Positions 34,652 through 44,580 are shown, counted from the stretch's first letter. The stretch is 64,000 bases of DNA from Pullichristensenella sp963930055 (GCA_963930055.1 CAWVKS010000009.1:1-64000); one strand, 5' to 3'. A program made the numbers and translations. Notes: a model not told the origin generated them from the letters alone.

Positions 34652-37600
34652 TCAGCCCACATCGCCTCCGGGAAGGTTTGCGCGGAGTTCATTGGCCTTG
34701 CGGGCATACTCCTGCGCCGCCTGTTCGTTGCCGAGGGCGAGTTCGACGTCGCGCATCTTTTCATAGGCTTCGGCGAGATTGCGTCGCACATCAATGGCGT
34801 CCGTTTCCTGAACGACCACTTTAAAGATGTTGAGGCTGTTTTGGTAATGCTCACGCGCTTTAAGGAAGTCGTTCAACGCAATTTCAACATCGCCCATCTT
34901 TTGATGGCTAATTGCATAATCATGTCGTGCTTGTAGTGAGTTTGTTTCTTTCATAACATCCTCGCTCAAATGCATAGCTTTTGCATAGTATTCCTTTGCT
35001 CTTTCAGGGCGTCCGAGTGCAAGTTCTGCATTTCCTACTTTTTCGTAGCCAACCGATAAATCTCTTCTCGCCAAAACTGTCCTCGACTCATCGGCTAATG
35101 CTTGAAAAATATCCAAACTGTTTTGATAATATATTCGCGCCTGGGTAAAATTGCTTTCGACGATCTCGATATCGCCATTTTTTTGATAACTAATCGACAA
35201 ATCGCGCTTCCACCATGGCATCTCAATTTTTTCCATCAAATCCTTACAAATTTCCAAGCTTCTTTGATAATATTCCTTTGCAAGTTTAAAATGACCAAGC
35301 TGAAGTTCAACATCGCCCATATTGTTGCAACTAACTGCTAAATTTCTTGCAACCTTTGCGGTTTTCACTTCTGTTGCTAGTTTTTGTCTGATTTGAAGAC
35401 TCCTCGCATAATAGTCCCATGCGCGCTTGATGTTTCCTTGTTTGAGTTCAACATCTCCCACGTTATTGCAACTAACTGCCAAATCCTGTCGAGCACTAAT
35501 CGTACTCTTTTTTGAGACTAGCATTTCACTTATATTTAATGCCTCCAGGTAATGTTTTTTCGCAAATTCGCAGCGGCCCAAAGAACATTCCATATCGCCT
35601 ATAGTGCTGTGAGCAATCATCAAACAACGCCATTCTTCAGAATCATCCGTTTCCTTTGCTACTATTTCTTGAATCTTTAATTGTTTTGCATAATACATCC
35701 TTGCCTGGTCGAAATGTCCAAGCTCAAACTCAACTTCTCCGTTTTTGCCATAAACGCACGAAAGGTCACTCAACATATCTGTCGTATTTTCTTCGCTTGC
35801 CAGAGCCACAATAATCGCCAATGATTTTTCATAGTACTTCTGTGCGGATACCAAATCACCCAAACGGTGACAAATGTTTCCTATTCGTTCATATCCAATC
35901 GACAAATCTCGACGTGCCTTGATGGTTTGTGTTTCTTTTGCTAATATTTCATCCAAAGACAAACTCTTCAGATAATAACTTAGAGCTCGTTCTGTATTAT
36001 CAAGTTGAAATTCAACATCACCCATGCGCTCATAACAGACGGATAAATCTCGACGCGCTTCGATAGTCCTGTTTTGTTCCGCTAGGATTGTGCTAAGCCT
36101 GAGAGCTTTCGCGTATTGTTCCTGAGCACGCTTTAAACTTTGAGGATTTCCAATCATAAGCTCTACATCACCGATATCCAAATAGCAGATACACAGACTT
36201 CGTTGCACTTGAATCATTTCTGTTTTTTCTGCTAACAGTTCAAGAATGACCCGACTATTATTGTAGTATTCCAGTGCACACTCAGGACACTTAATCTGGC
36301 AATCAATACCCAGTTGTCTATAGCTTTTTGATAATTCCCATCGAGCTTGAATCGTCCCTTCTTTTTCTGCAAGCATTTTTCGAATCTCAAAACTTTTTAT
36401 GAGGTATGAATGTGTTTCCTCAGCTCGTACAGAATTTTTAACCCTAGCCACAGACCTTCCCATTTCCTCGTAAATGACAGCCAAATCTCGTGCAGTCTCG
36501 TTCGTTCCTCTTTTCTTCGCTAAGCACTTACCTAATTCCAAAGCTTTCTTGAACCACTCATGTGCACTATTAGATCTCCCCAAATCGGATTCAATACGGC
36601 CTAAACCGAGATAACTCCAGAAAAGCAAATGCGCTATCTCATCCTGCCCCTTGTATTCGGTTCCCTCCGCCAGGCAGATCATTTCGGCATAGGCTTCTCC
36701 TGCCTTTTTCGGCATGCCCTGTTCGCGGCGGTATCTCCCCAGGTCATCCAGCGCGCCAAGCAACTTGGACAGCTCATCCTCCCCCTGCGTCTTCTGATAC
36801 TCTGCCCTGCGAACGTCCACCAGCCTTTCCTGCCATCGGATGGCCGCCTGGTAGTCCCGCTCGACTGCCTCGCCATTCCTATACATCGTCACCAGGCGCT
36901 CCATCGCTTCCGGCAGATCCGCTTCCGCCGCGCTTTGGATCAACCGCACCGCGCGTTCGTGGTCTACCTCCACGTCGATGCCGCTCAGGTACGCAAGGCC
37001 CATGAGGTATTTGTGCTCCGGCGGCGTCCCCTCCGTCTCCCGCGCCGCCCGGCTCAGCTTTTCCTGCAGCTTCTCCCGCAGCTCTTTGTGGAGCTTCTCC
37101 TCTTCCTCCATCCCCACGCACGCAAGCGCTTCCCTGAACGCCCCCTCCACCGCCTCCGCCGGCGTCTTGTCCGCGTTTACCGCCAGCACCGGCTTCTTCA
37201 GTTCCTTTGCCCTCGGGTACTCCTCCCGCAGCACATAGTTGTCTTCCTTTACCAGGTTGTGCGTCACCAGCAGCGTAAACACGTCGCCATCTTCCAGCAT
37301 CCGCTGGATCGATTGGTCAAAGTTCTCGCCGGGACGCAGAAATTCGTCATACCAGATCGCCACGCTTTCACACGAGCCGTCCCTGTGGATCAGCTGCATC
37401 AGTTCCTGCGCCTTCGCGCGGTCATCTCTCCGATAGCTGAGGAAGATATAGGCGTCGAACGCATCGCGTACCTTCTGCGCCGTTTCGTCGCTGATCAGCA
37501 GCGCTTGCAGGTACCGCTTCAGCTTCTCTTCATAGGGGATCTCCGTCAGGTCGCGCCGCGCCCGGGAGAGCGCCTGCAGATGTCCGCAGCGCGTGTTGAA

Positions 37601-37942
37601 CGCCTCCACGATCACGGGGTCGTCCTCCATGAGGATCGGCAGCACGGGAATGGTGTTCTTGATCGCGAAGGGAAAGTCCCGCGACAGCGCCGCGTTCGGC
37701 GTAAACAGCAGCCGCGTGGTCACGGGCATGACGAACAGCTGCATTTGCGTCAGATCCTGTTCCGGCACTACGGCCCCCTCGTCCTCCGGCGCGTCGTTGT
37801 ACCAGACCGCGCAGTTCGCGCAGCGCAGTATATCCTCGCTCAACGTCTCGAACGTCCCCGCAAAATCCTCCGGATGGCAGGTGAAATACACCCTCGGCTT
37901 CCCCTTCGGGTCGCCCATGCCGATCGTTTTGTATGTCAACAT
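34652..37942 (-). CDS. TIR-domain protein with long TPR array
   Basis: A 1096-residue protein. Residues ~15-125 look like a degenerate TIR-like domain (KPRVYFTCHPEDF...), ~162-285 a TIR domain (DAYIFLSYRRDD; IWYDEFLRPGENFDQSI; VLREEY, where the Glu could be the NADase catalytic residue), ~310-370 Sel1-like repeats, and the remainder about 14 TPRs with a repeated RRDLSVxYExxGDVExxLG pattern. TIR domains in bacterial defence hydrolyse NAD+ or make cyclic ADP-ribose signals; the TPRs would sense a partner or invader. The ATG follows GGGAGCAG. The TPR part (about 34,900-36,600) is markedly AT-richer than both flanks. It sits between the RyR and YbjN genes. Confidence 0.85.
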   Translation of the reverse strand: MLTYKTIGMGDPKGKPRVYFTCHPEDFAGTFETLSEDILRCANCAVWYNDAPEDEGAVVPEQDLTQMQLFVMPVTTRLLFTPNAALSRDFPFAIKNTIPVLPILMEDDPVIVEAFNTRCGHLQALSRARRDLTEIPYEEKLKRYLQALLISDETAQKVRDAFDAYIFLSYRRDDRAKAQELMQLIHRDGSCESVAIWYDEFLRPGENFDQSIQRMLEDGDVFTLLVTHNLVKEDNYVLREEYPRAKELKKPVLAVNADKTPAEAVEGAFREALACVGMEEEEKLHKELREKLQEKLSRAARETEGTPPEHKYLMGLAYLSGIDVEVDHERAVRLIQSAAEADLPEAMERLVTMYRNGEAVERDYQAAIRWQERLVDVRRAEYQKTQGEDELSKLLGALDDLGRYRREQGMPKKAGEAYAEMICLAEGTEYKGQDEIAHLLFWSYLGLGRIESDLGRSNSAHEWFKKALELGKCLAKKRGTNETARDLAVIYEEMGRSVARVKNSVRAEETHSYLIKSFEIRKMLAEKEGTIQARWELSKSYRQLGIDCQIKCPECALEYYNNSRVILELLAEKTEMIQVQRSLCICYLDIGDVELMIGNPQSLKRAQEQYAKALRLSTILAEQNRTIEARRDLSVCYERMGDVEFQLDNTERALSYYLKSLSLDEILAKETQTIKARRDLSIGYERIGNICHRLGDLVSAQKYYEKSLAIIVALASEENTTDMLSDLSCVYGKNGEVEFELGHFDQARMYYAKQLKIQEIVAKETDDSEEWRCLMIAHSTIGDMECSLGRCEFAKKHYLEALNISEMLVSKKSTISARQDLAVSCNNVGDVELKQGNIKRAWDYYARSLQIRQKLATEVKTAKVARNLAVSCNNMGDVELQLGHFKLAKEYYQRSLEICKDLMEKIEMPWWKRDLSISYQKNGDIEIVESNFTQARIYYQNSLDIFQALADESRTVLARRDLSVGYEKVGNAELALGRPERAKEYYAKAMHLSEDVMKETNSLQARHDYAISHQKMGDVEIALNDFLKAREHYQNSLNIFKVVVQETDAIDVRRNLAEAYEKMRDVELALGNEQAAQEYARKANELRANLPGGDVG

Positions 37943-38008
37943 ATTCAGCTGCTCCCTTCATGCGATCAGAGAAACGTATTCCCGCCACGCGGCAGACGCA
38001 TACAAGGC

Positions 38009-38302
38009 TTATCCGCGCGTCTCCTTCTCGATCCTGTAGCCCAGCTTGACGATGAGCTTCAGCGTTTCCAACGCGGTGTTGCGGTCGTACTGCTTCTCGC
38101 TCTCCGGCAGCACGCCGTAGGGCACGAGCAAAGGAGTGCATTTGGCGACAGTATCCTTGGCCGGACCGTAGCGCCAACCCTCGGCAATGCGCCCTTGCGC
38201 CCAAATATCGTGCACGTTCTCAGCGATCTTCTCAGTAAGCTCCAACAGCTCCTCCGGCAGCTTTACGTCGCCGGTATCCAGGGGGTGGGGAATATACGTC
38301 AT
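38009..38302 (-). CDS. Small RyR-domain protein
   Basis: A 97-residue protein that is almost entirely one RyR domain: YIPHPLDTGDVKLPEEL, ENVHDIWAQGRIAEGWRYG, and LVPYGVLPESEKQYDR are the family's hallmark blocks. RyR domains in prokaryotes are thought to bind nucleotide-like ligands or serve as sensing modules in conflict systems. The ATG at 38302 follows AAAGGATGG. It lies between the TIR-TPR gene and the kinase-nuclease fusion, which itself has an RyR-like segment. Confidence 0.85.
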   Translation of the reverse strand: MTYIPHPLDTGDVKLPEELLELTEKIAENVHDIWAQGRIAEGWRYGPAKDTVAKCTPLLVPYGVLPESEKQYDRNTALETLKLIVKLGYRIEKETRG

Positions 38303-38412
38303 GGTAACCATCCTTTCTGCGCGGCAAGAGACGCCGCGGTCTTTGTCCTTTCCAAGTTCCAACTTCATTTTACCACAACAGATACGCATTTGCTCAGGGA
38401 GGGGGAAAGGCC

Positions 38413-41400
38413 TTACTTTTTCGGCCAATGCTTGGGCCTGTATGCGCCTTCCAGGATCTTTGCGACGGCCCCGGCGGGGTCGCCGATCTCATCCTGCGTC
38501 CAGACCGTCTCGATGCCCATCTTCCGGCCGCGCTCGCGTTTTTCATCGTTGGTGATGGCGACGTCAGAATAGCTTTTTTCCCGCGTGTCGATGAGCAATA
38601 TGGGTTTGGCATTGACGCCAAAGCGGTCGCAGAGCACCCGGAGCTTGTAGTAAAAATCCGCATCGATGGCGGCGCGCGCCTTGCACTCCACGAAAGCGCA
38701 GGAAAAGCCCTTGGTGAGCATGCAGTCTATCTCGTTTTCCGTGCTCGTCCCACCCCAGTGGAAGGAGAGGCCCATCACTACGTCGTCAAACGCCCCGGAT
38801 GCCTTCAGGCAGTGATAAACATGCACCTCCAGCATTTTCCCTGCCGTCGTCAGCAATTCCTTGGCCGCGCGGGAGGCGTAGGAAAAACGCATCGTTTCCC
38901 GCTCTTCGTCAATGCTCAGGCCGGACACGATACCCATTTCCTCCAACTTCCGCATCAGGGAGAAGATATCGGCTTGCCTGGGTCCGGAAACGAGGACATT
39001 TTCAACCTTGAGCCCGTCCGTGCAGACGACCGACACCTGATGCGTGCGCGTGTCCATGCGCACTTCGACAGCGTCCGCGTCACGCACATCAGCAATTCGA
39101 GTAAGCATCAACCCGTAAGCCCTGTCAAAACCGTAGGGATCCTGGACGAAGAGTTCGCACTTGCCATCCGAACGCATGCGCACACAGCTGTCCCTGCCGG
39201 CGATGCGATAGTGGACGAGCCCTTCGATGGCCTTGCCAAGCACCTGCCGAAGTTCAGGCCGCACGATATAGGTGTACGCCCGCTCGGAAGGCAGCGGCGG
39301 CCTGTTCTTGGGAAAGGCGCCGAGCGCGTCGCGCAAATTCATATCGGCTTCCAGCACGCCGCACAACAGTTTCCACACATCTGGGTCGTCGTTGTATGTT
39401 TTCCAAAGCGCCTCGTGATCCAGATAAAACTCGGACCGTCCGACCCGCAGATCCTTCGTCAGGCCGATGGACATCATGTCCGCCACGGTGATGACGGGCG
39501 TTTTGCGGATGTAGAGGAACTCGTCGCAGCCCGAGGCTTCCTCAAAGCGCACAGCGCGCGAATCGAAGCGGTAGCTGGGGTAGCGGCGGTAAAAACCGGT
39601 GGCCAGCATCAGCGTGGAAAGCGCAGTTCCATTCTTTTCGATGACCAGGCGGCGCACGCCTCTGCTTCTCTGCTTGCGTTTCAGATAGCGTTCGAGCTTC
39701 GCGGGCGCGTCTGCAAAATCGCTTTCGACAGGCAGGACCGTAACAGCTTCGACCCTGTCCCGCGAAAGCGCGCGCAGGGACGCGGCGAAACCATCCGCCA
39801 CGGAAACGGCCGCGGTGTGGAGTATGGCAAACTCCACCTTGGCATTGAAATTTTTCTTGCGCATGTACTCCGCCATGTGCGGGAGCGTGGCCTTCAGCGC
39901 CGACAGCGCCTCCGTGCTCTGGGCCAGATAGAGATAGACGATGCGCATGGGGTTTGCCACCGTTGCCGCAGCCACATTGGAAAACAACGCGGATAAGTTG
40001 ACCTTCCCCGACGCCGCGCCGGAAAAGCTGCCGGATACGTCGCTCGCCGCATAGGGGACGACCATGCAGACAGACTCGGAATATGTAAGTATGAAGGGTA
40101 TATTCTCCGTCAGCGCTACGTCCTGGCGTTTGAAGTCGCGGTATTCGACGCGGTTGAGAATGGGGAGAAAAGCGGCGTCAAAGGCGCTGAGATGGTCTTG
40201 TGCAGGCTTCTGCTCCGCCTCCGGGAGGCGTTCAAGCGCTGTGCGCAGGGCGCTGTGCAGGCGGTCGTACACGCGCTTGTTGGCGCGGTCGCCGTTTCGG
40301 ATCGCCTGTGCGCAGGCGTACCACTCGCGGAACGCGGCTTCCGCCTCGGAGTGGGCGCGCACGGCTTCCCGCAGGGCATTGATGTCAGCCGTGCGGGGCT
40401 GGCCATTTTGAATGGCCTCGTCCGCCATCTTCGCGAACATGCGGTGATAATCCACGGAAAGACGGTCAAGATCATCCAGAGAGCGCAATTCGGCGTCGTC
40501 CGCCCGATCCCATAGCGGCTGATCCCCAAAACGGCTGAAGTTTGTATGGAGCGCGCGCTCAGGCCTGCTGCGCAAAAGGCAAATGTGCAGCTTCCGCTTC
40601 GCATCGCTCGTTTTCCCGTCTCTGCACGCTTCCAAAGGCCGTTGCCGCCAGCCGGCGCAGAGCTTTTCCACGACCCAACGCCGGTGCTCCGCGCAGGCGA
40701 GGGCGTCGACCATATGCCCGCCGTCCTCCATCATGCGTCGGGAAAACTCAGCCGCCGCCTTGCTGACATCGCTCATGTCAATGCCCACGCTGTACAGCTT
40801 GTATTTGATGGAGCAGACGTTGGAAATGCAGGATTCGTGGTTGCCGCGGCGACGGAAATCGCGCTTTGATTCGGCGTAGTCGATATCAAGGTCATCCGCC
40901 CAGACGAGATGGCTGTTAAAGGCCATGCGCTCGATCTCTTCGTAGCCTTTGAACGCCTTTGCGTCCTCCTTTGGCAGCACCGGCAGCGTATCCTCAGCAA
41001 AGCGATGACCGGCGGCGTCGCCCAGCCACACAAAACGCACCGTACCAGCCGTGCGTTCGAGCCTAAATGCCTCGCGGCACATCTGTGCGACGCGCTCGTT
41101 CTGCCCATCATCGCCCGTGGCGGCAAAAGCGCAGCACGCGCCGCCCTTGGGGATAAATCTCCTTAGTTCTCCCGTCTCCTCGGGGATCGTTTCTGCACGG
41201 AAGCGGATGTCCCCGTAACTCTCTCCCGCACAACCCTGGCCGTCGATGGTAAAGAAGTCCTTCAATGCCGGCCGCGCGCGCAGGTAGCGCTGCCAATCCG
41301 CGATATTCGGGGAAAGGATGGTCGCGCGGATTTCCTTTCCCAGCAGCTGCCCATTTTGCAGGCAGAGATCCAGGAGCATCTGGCCGCAGCGATCGAAGCC

Positions 41401-42549
41401 GATAAACAAAAGCTCCAGCGCCGGCGCGTCCTTTGGCATGCCCTGATAAAGGGGATGGCGGTAGAAATGGCAGTGCATGGCCAGCGCGACTTTGGGTCCC
41501 CGGGCAACGGATCTTGGCGGGTTTTCACGCCTTTGCGCGCAGGCGAGTTCTTCCTGCGCGGCGCGCAAATCATCAAGCAGCTCTTTGCAATTGGCATAGC
41601 GCGCGCTCCGTTCGCACAGGCAACGGCGCAGGACAGTCGTGAGGCGCTTGCGCAGCGTCGGTCTGACGTTGTCGTTCAGGGCAAGGATACACTCGGACGA
41701 ATCGACCAGCTCCGCAAGGCGATCATACCAGGCGGGATCGTAGACGCCCGCGGAGATGCGAGTTTCCTCCGTGAGTACGACGGCATGGAACAGTACCGCG
41801 CCGAAGGAATATATGTCCTCGCGGATGTCGGCCGATACGGACAGATCCCTCATGTCCGTATAACCGGGAGTGAATCTGCGCTCTACGGCGTCATCCCCGA
41901 TGGCGCGAATGGAATCAACGTCAAACAACTCCGGCGCATCCACCAGCAGTTCGTTCCCGCGCTTGGGAAAGCCGAAGTTCGCGGGTTTGACGTCCCCATG
42001 TACCAATCCCGCTTCATGCAACAGGCGCAGACACTTGGCCAGCGCCGTCACAGCGCGCAACACTTGATCCAGACCAGCCTCCGGCTCCGTGGACGGCTGG
42101 GCATGGATGGCCTTGCAGACCTCCTCGAACGTCACCAACGGCGGCCGCAGCGTCCACACATAGGCGATACGCGGCGCGTCGCCCGGAGCGCTGAGATAGA
42201 TCTCGACAGATGGGAGAAACGTTTCCAGTTCCCCGCCGCGTTCCCGCTTGATGCTCAGCAGCCGTTCATAGGGTTCAAGGTATTTCTCCTGCGCTTGCGC
42301 GAAACATTCCCATTGCTCTTTTTCCACGCGCAGCCGTCCGTCCTCCGCCCGTGAAAGGCCCGGAAAGCCCTGCGGACAAAACTCCTTCAACACGCCCCGA
42401 TCGCTCTGACTGTGGGATGCAATATAGCTGATCGCAGAGCCGCCGCAGCCCAGCTGCTCCTGAATGGTGAACTCCCTTGCAAACTCCCCGTTCGAGCCTT
42501 TGCCGTAGAGCAGCAGCGTCGCGCCGTTTTGCAGCGTTCGTTTCTCCAT
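38413..42549 (-). CDS. Giant fusion: Ser/Thr kinase - Rossmann/RyR-like - CARF-like - PD-(D/E)XK nuclease
   Basis: A 1378-residue protein. Residues ~20-330 form a Ser/Thr kinase with a Gly-rich loop (LGCGGSAISY), lysine VLKEF, catalytic loop LVHGDVKPANF and metal-binding FDVDS. About 345-560 looks Rossmann-like (LELLFIGFDRCGQMLL), ~600-700 has ACAEHRRWVVEKLCAGWRQ, the EH.RW...GW pattern that accompanies RyR domains. About 880-1030 resembles a CARF-type sensor with VIEKNGTALSTLMLATGF in place of the usual TGGTK loop. Residues ~1262-1340 have ENEIDCML...AFVECKAR, the active site of a Card1/Can2-like nuclease. It could link phosphorylation to ligand-triggered nucleic acid cleavage. Kinase and nuclease calls are firm; RyR-like and CARF-like calls are weaker. 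Confidence 0.75.
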   Translation of the reverse strand: MEKRTLQNGATLLLYGKGSNGEFAREFTIQEQLGCGGSAISYIASHSQSDRGVLKEFCPQGFPGLSRAEDGRLRVEKEQWECFAQAQEKYLEPYERLLSIKRERGGELETFLPSVEIYLSAPGDAPRIAYVWTLRPPLVTFEEVCKAIHAQPSTEPEAGLDQVLRAVTALAKCLRLLHEAGLVHGDVKPANFGFPKRGNELLVDAPELFDVDSIRAIGDDAVERRFTPGYTDMRDLSVSADIREDIYSFGAVLFHAVVLTEETRISAGVYDPAWYDRLAELVDSSECILALNDNVRPTLRKRLTTVLRRCLCERSARYANCKELLDDLRAAQEELACAQRRENPPRSVARGPKVALAMHCHFYRHPLYQGMPKDAPALELLFIGFDRCGQMLLDLCLQNGQLLGKEIRATILSPNIADWQRYLRARPALKDFFTIDGQGCAGESYGDIRFRAETIPEETGELRRFIPKGGACCAFAATGDDGQNERVAQMCREAFRLERTAGTVRFVWLGDAAGHRFAEDTLPVLPKEDAKAFKGYEEIERMAFNSHLVWADDLDIDYAESKRDFRRRGNHESCISNVCSIKYKLYSVGIDMSDVSKAAAEFSRRMMEDGGHMVDALACAEHRRWVVEKLCAGWRQRPLEACRDGKTSDAKRKLHICLLRSRPERALHTNFSRFGDQPLWDRADDAELRSLDDLDRLSVDYHRMFAKMADEAIQNGQPRTADINALREAVRAHSEAEAAFREWYACAQAIRNGDRANKRVYDRLHSALRTALERLPEAEQKPAQDHLSAFDAAFLPILNRVEYRDFKRQDVALTENIPFILTYSESVCMVVPYAASDVSGSFSGAASGKVNLSALFSNVAAATVANPMRIVYLYLAQSTEALSALKATLPHMAEYMRKKNFNAKVEFAILHTAAVSVADGFAASLRALSRDRVEAVTVLPVESDFADAPAKLERYLKRKQRSRGVRRLVIEKNGTALSTLMLATGFYRRYPSYRFDSRAVRFEEASGCDEFLYIRKTPVITVADMMSIGLTKDLRVGRSEFYLDHEALWKTYNDDPDVWKLLCGVLEADMNLRDALGAFPKNRPPLPSERAYTYIVRPELRQVLGKAIEGLVHYRIAGRDSCVRMRSDGKCELFVQDPYGFDRAYGLMLTRIADVRDADAVEVRMDTRTHQVSVVCTDGLKVENVLVSGPRQADIFSLMRKLEEMGIVSGLSIDEERETMRFSYASRAAKELLTTAGKMLEVHVYHCLKASGAFDDVVMGLSFHWGGTSTENEIDCMLTKGFSCAFVECKARAAIDADFYYKLRVLCDRFGVNAKPILLIDTREKSYSDVAITNDEKRERGRKMGIETVWTQDEIGDPAGAVAKILEGAYRPKHWPKK

Positions 42550-42562
42550 GATCTTCCCTCCC

Positions 42563-44518
42563 CTATCGGATGCTCACGCTCTTGCCGACCAGCTGCATAT
42601 AGGCCGAGAAAACGACCAGCACATCCAAAAGGCTCTTGTAGCTCAGCCTTGCATAGCCCGCCTTGTCCATCAAAACATTTACATCGTTTCGGAAATCTTC
42701 GAAAAATTCATTAAAGCGCATGGCGGGCAGATCATCCTCCAGACCCACCTCGCGGCGGATGATGCGGGCGTAATAACAGGCCGCGAGCAGAGACGTTCGG
42801 GTGACGCTGCGCTCATTTTCCGTTTTCAGCACGCTGTCTTTCATGAACGCGTCCATTTTCTCCAGCACCGCGCGAAACTTTTCGAGAAGATTTTTGAGCT
42901 TCAGGGCTTTTTCCGGGTTCTCTTCTTGCCTAAGCTGAGCCTTGCGCTTTTCAATGTATTGTTCCGCATGCCCCCACAGCAACAGCCCCGAATGTTTGTC
43001 CACAAAGCCCCGCCAGTCCCGCGGGCGATCCCAGCCGGGATCCCAGCTGGCCGGATTTTTGAGGGCATCGTCCACACGAGCCATGCACTCCTGGAAAAGC
43101 TTGAAGGCCGTTCTTCTTTCCGTGGCGACGCTAAAGGGGACGGCGTCCCTGCCCATGCAGCGATCGTAGTCTAACAGTTTTTTCTCGAACTCCTCCTCGG
43201 TCAAATCCCGCATCTCTGTGTCGAATTCCATGCGGTATACAGCCGTCTCTTTATCCGTCCTTTTGGCCTTCCCGTCGGCTTTCTTTTTATCCGATTCTTT
43301 GCCCGGCTTTATGGCGATATCCGGCTTTATAGCGATTTTTGCGATCATCTCTGAAACGCGGCGGAGCTTTTCTGTCGAGGACATATTCGCTTTGGCGATA
43401 TAATAGACATAGATTATCTCGGCGAAGTTCTTGAAGTTGATCCCGCTCTCAGCCGGTACCTGCTCCAAACCGCTGTTGCCCTGATAGGCTCTGGTGACGA
43501 AGCGAACAAGGTTATTGGTGTAATAATCCTGAAAGAGGCTGCGCTCAATGTCGCGCAAGGACGTATTTGGCGCCGTATGGTAGGTCATGTCAAAGGCGAT
43601 GGCGAACAAGTAGAGGTCGCGTTTTGTTTCGCCTTCACGAAACCGGCCGGCGGCGAGGTCGTCGGCCATTTTCAAAAGCCCAAATTTCCCGCTTGTCTTT
43701 TTGATCTCTTTGTAAGCATCCTTCGCAATTTTGAACTCTCTTCTGGCCTGCTCCAAAGCGGTCGTGTTTAGGCTGAGCTCTCTTTGGGCCTGCTCCAGAG
43801 CGGTCATGTTTGGGGGGATCGCTTCTTCGGCTTTTTTTACGGCGTCTTTGGCCGCTGCGACGGCGGCTTTGGCCGCTGCGGCGGGGCCTTGAGCCGCTGA
43901 GACGGCGGCCTTGGCCGCTGCGACTGCCTCCTCATAAGGCTTGAACACGGTATCGTCGATATTCCCCAACACTTCTTCAACCGTGAGCGGACCTGCTTTG
44001 TGAGATTTCTTCTTCGCCCACGTCAGGATCGTGTTTTTTCCCCCGATTGTGCTTTTTCCCCTGATGTCCTTAACATTGCCAAGGTAATCACAGCGGATGA
44101 AGCGCCGGAGGATTCGCAGGCGCGTGGGCTCGTCTGCCCTGCCGCCATCTTTCGGGTCTGCCAATGCGTTGACCAAACGCGTCATATACTTTCTCGGTGA
44201 TGCGTTATGAAGATAGAATTCATACAGCCGGCCGATCAGCTTTTCGTAGCTTTCCGAGAGCGTGGGAACGTTCGATGCCGCGATGATGACACGGTAATAA
44301 GTAACCGACTTGTCGCGTTCGTAGCCGATACCACAATCGTCGAGCGCCCTGTAAAGCTCCTCTTGTACGCTCACGCGGCTGGGAGACCCCTCTGGAGCTT
44401 GGGCCAAGCTGTTTAACAGTTTCTGGAGGTCCTCCTTCGTGTAAAATGGTACGCTGGCCTTCGCCTTCTCCACAAGCTTTTGGGCAACTTCCGTAATCTC
44501 CGCCACGTCGCATCGCAC
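42563..44518 (-). CDS. Hypothetical coiled-coil protein, first gene of the leftward block
   Basis: A 651-residue protein I do not recognise. The N-terminal ~190 residues and C-terminal ~350 residues are helical and globular in composition; between them residues ~200-275 form an Ala-rich coiled coil (AVAAAKAAVSAAQGP; AAVAAAKDAVKKAEEA). A basic, low-complexity stretch (KPGKESDKKKADGKAKRTDK) lies near residue 415. It starts 13 bases ahead of the kinase-nuclease gene and a candidate promoter stands upstream. It may be a scaffold or target of the system. Confidence 0.6.
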   Translation of the reverse strand: MRCDVAEITEVAQKLVEKAKASVPFYTKEDLQKLLNSLAQAPEGSPSRVSVQEELYRALDDCGIGYERDKSVTYYRVIIAASNVPTLSESYEKLIGRLYEFYLHNASPRKYMTRLVNALADPKDGGRADEPTRLRILRRFIRCDYLGNVKDIRGKSTIGGKNTILTWAKKKSHKAGPLTVEEVLGNIDDTVFKPYEEAVAAAKAAVSAAQGPAAAAKAAVAAAKDAVKKAEEAIPPNMTALEQAQRELSLNTTALEQARREFKIAKDAYKEIKKTSGKFGLLKMADDLAAGRFREGETKRDLYLFAIAFDMTYHTAPNTSLRDIERSLFQDYYTNNLVRFVTRAYQGNSGLEQVPAESGINFKNFAEIIYVYYIAKANMSSTEKLRRVSEMIAKIAIKPDIAIKPGKESDKKKADGKAKRTDKETAVYRMEFDTEMRDLTEEEFEKKLLDYDRCMGRDAVPFSVATERRTAFKLFQECMARVDDALKNPASWDPGWDRPRDWRGFVDKHSGLLLWGHAEQYIEKRKAQLRQEENPEKALKLKNLLEKFRAVLEKMDAFMKDSVLKTENERSVTRTSLLAACYYARIIRREVGLEDDLPAMRFNEFFEDFRNDVNVLMDKAGYARLSYKSLLDVLVVFSAYMQLVGKSVSIR

Positions 44519-44551
44519 CGCCCTTCCTGCGATTTTTAATATTTTTAAAGT

Positions 44552-44580
44552 ATTGTATCACAAAAAAATATCTGGCGCAA
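44552..44580 (-). promoter_or_regulatory. Candidate promoter of the leftward block
   Basis: On the minus strand TTGCGC (44575-44580) and TACAAT (44552-44557) are 17 bases apart, 34 bases before the ATG at 44518. The surrounding AT-rich patch contrasts with the GC-rich genes. Confidence 0.6.

Noticed and set aside
34652..36600. Regularly spaced repeats that could suggest a CRISPR array
   Set aside because: They are imperfect ~108-bp coding repeats for TPRs with no identical short repeats or spacers. No cas genes occur in the window.
38413..42549. Interpreting the CARF-like nuclease as part of a type III CRISPR system
   Set aside because: No Cas10, Cas7-like genes or repeats are present; only the nuclease domain resembles that family.
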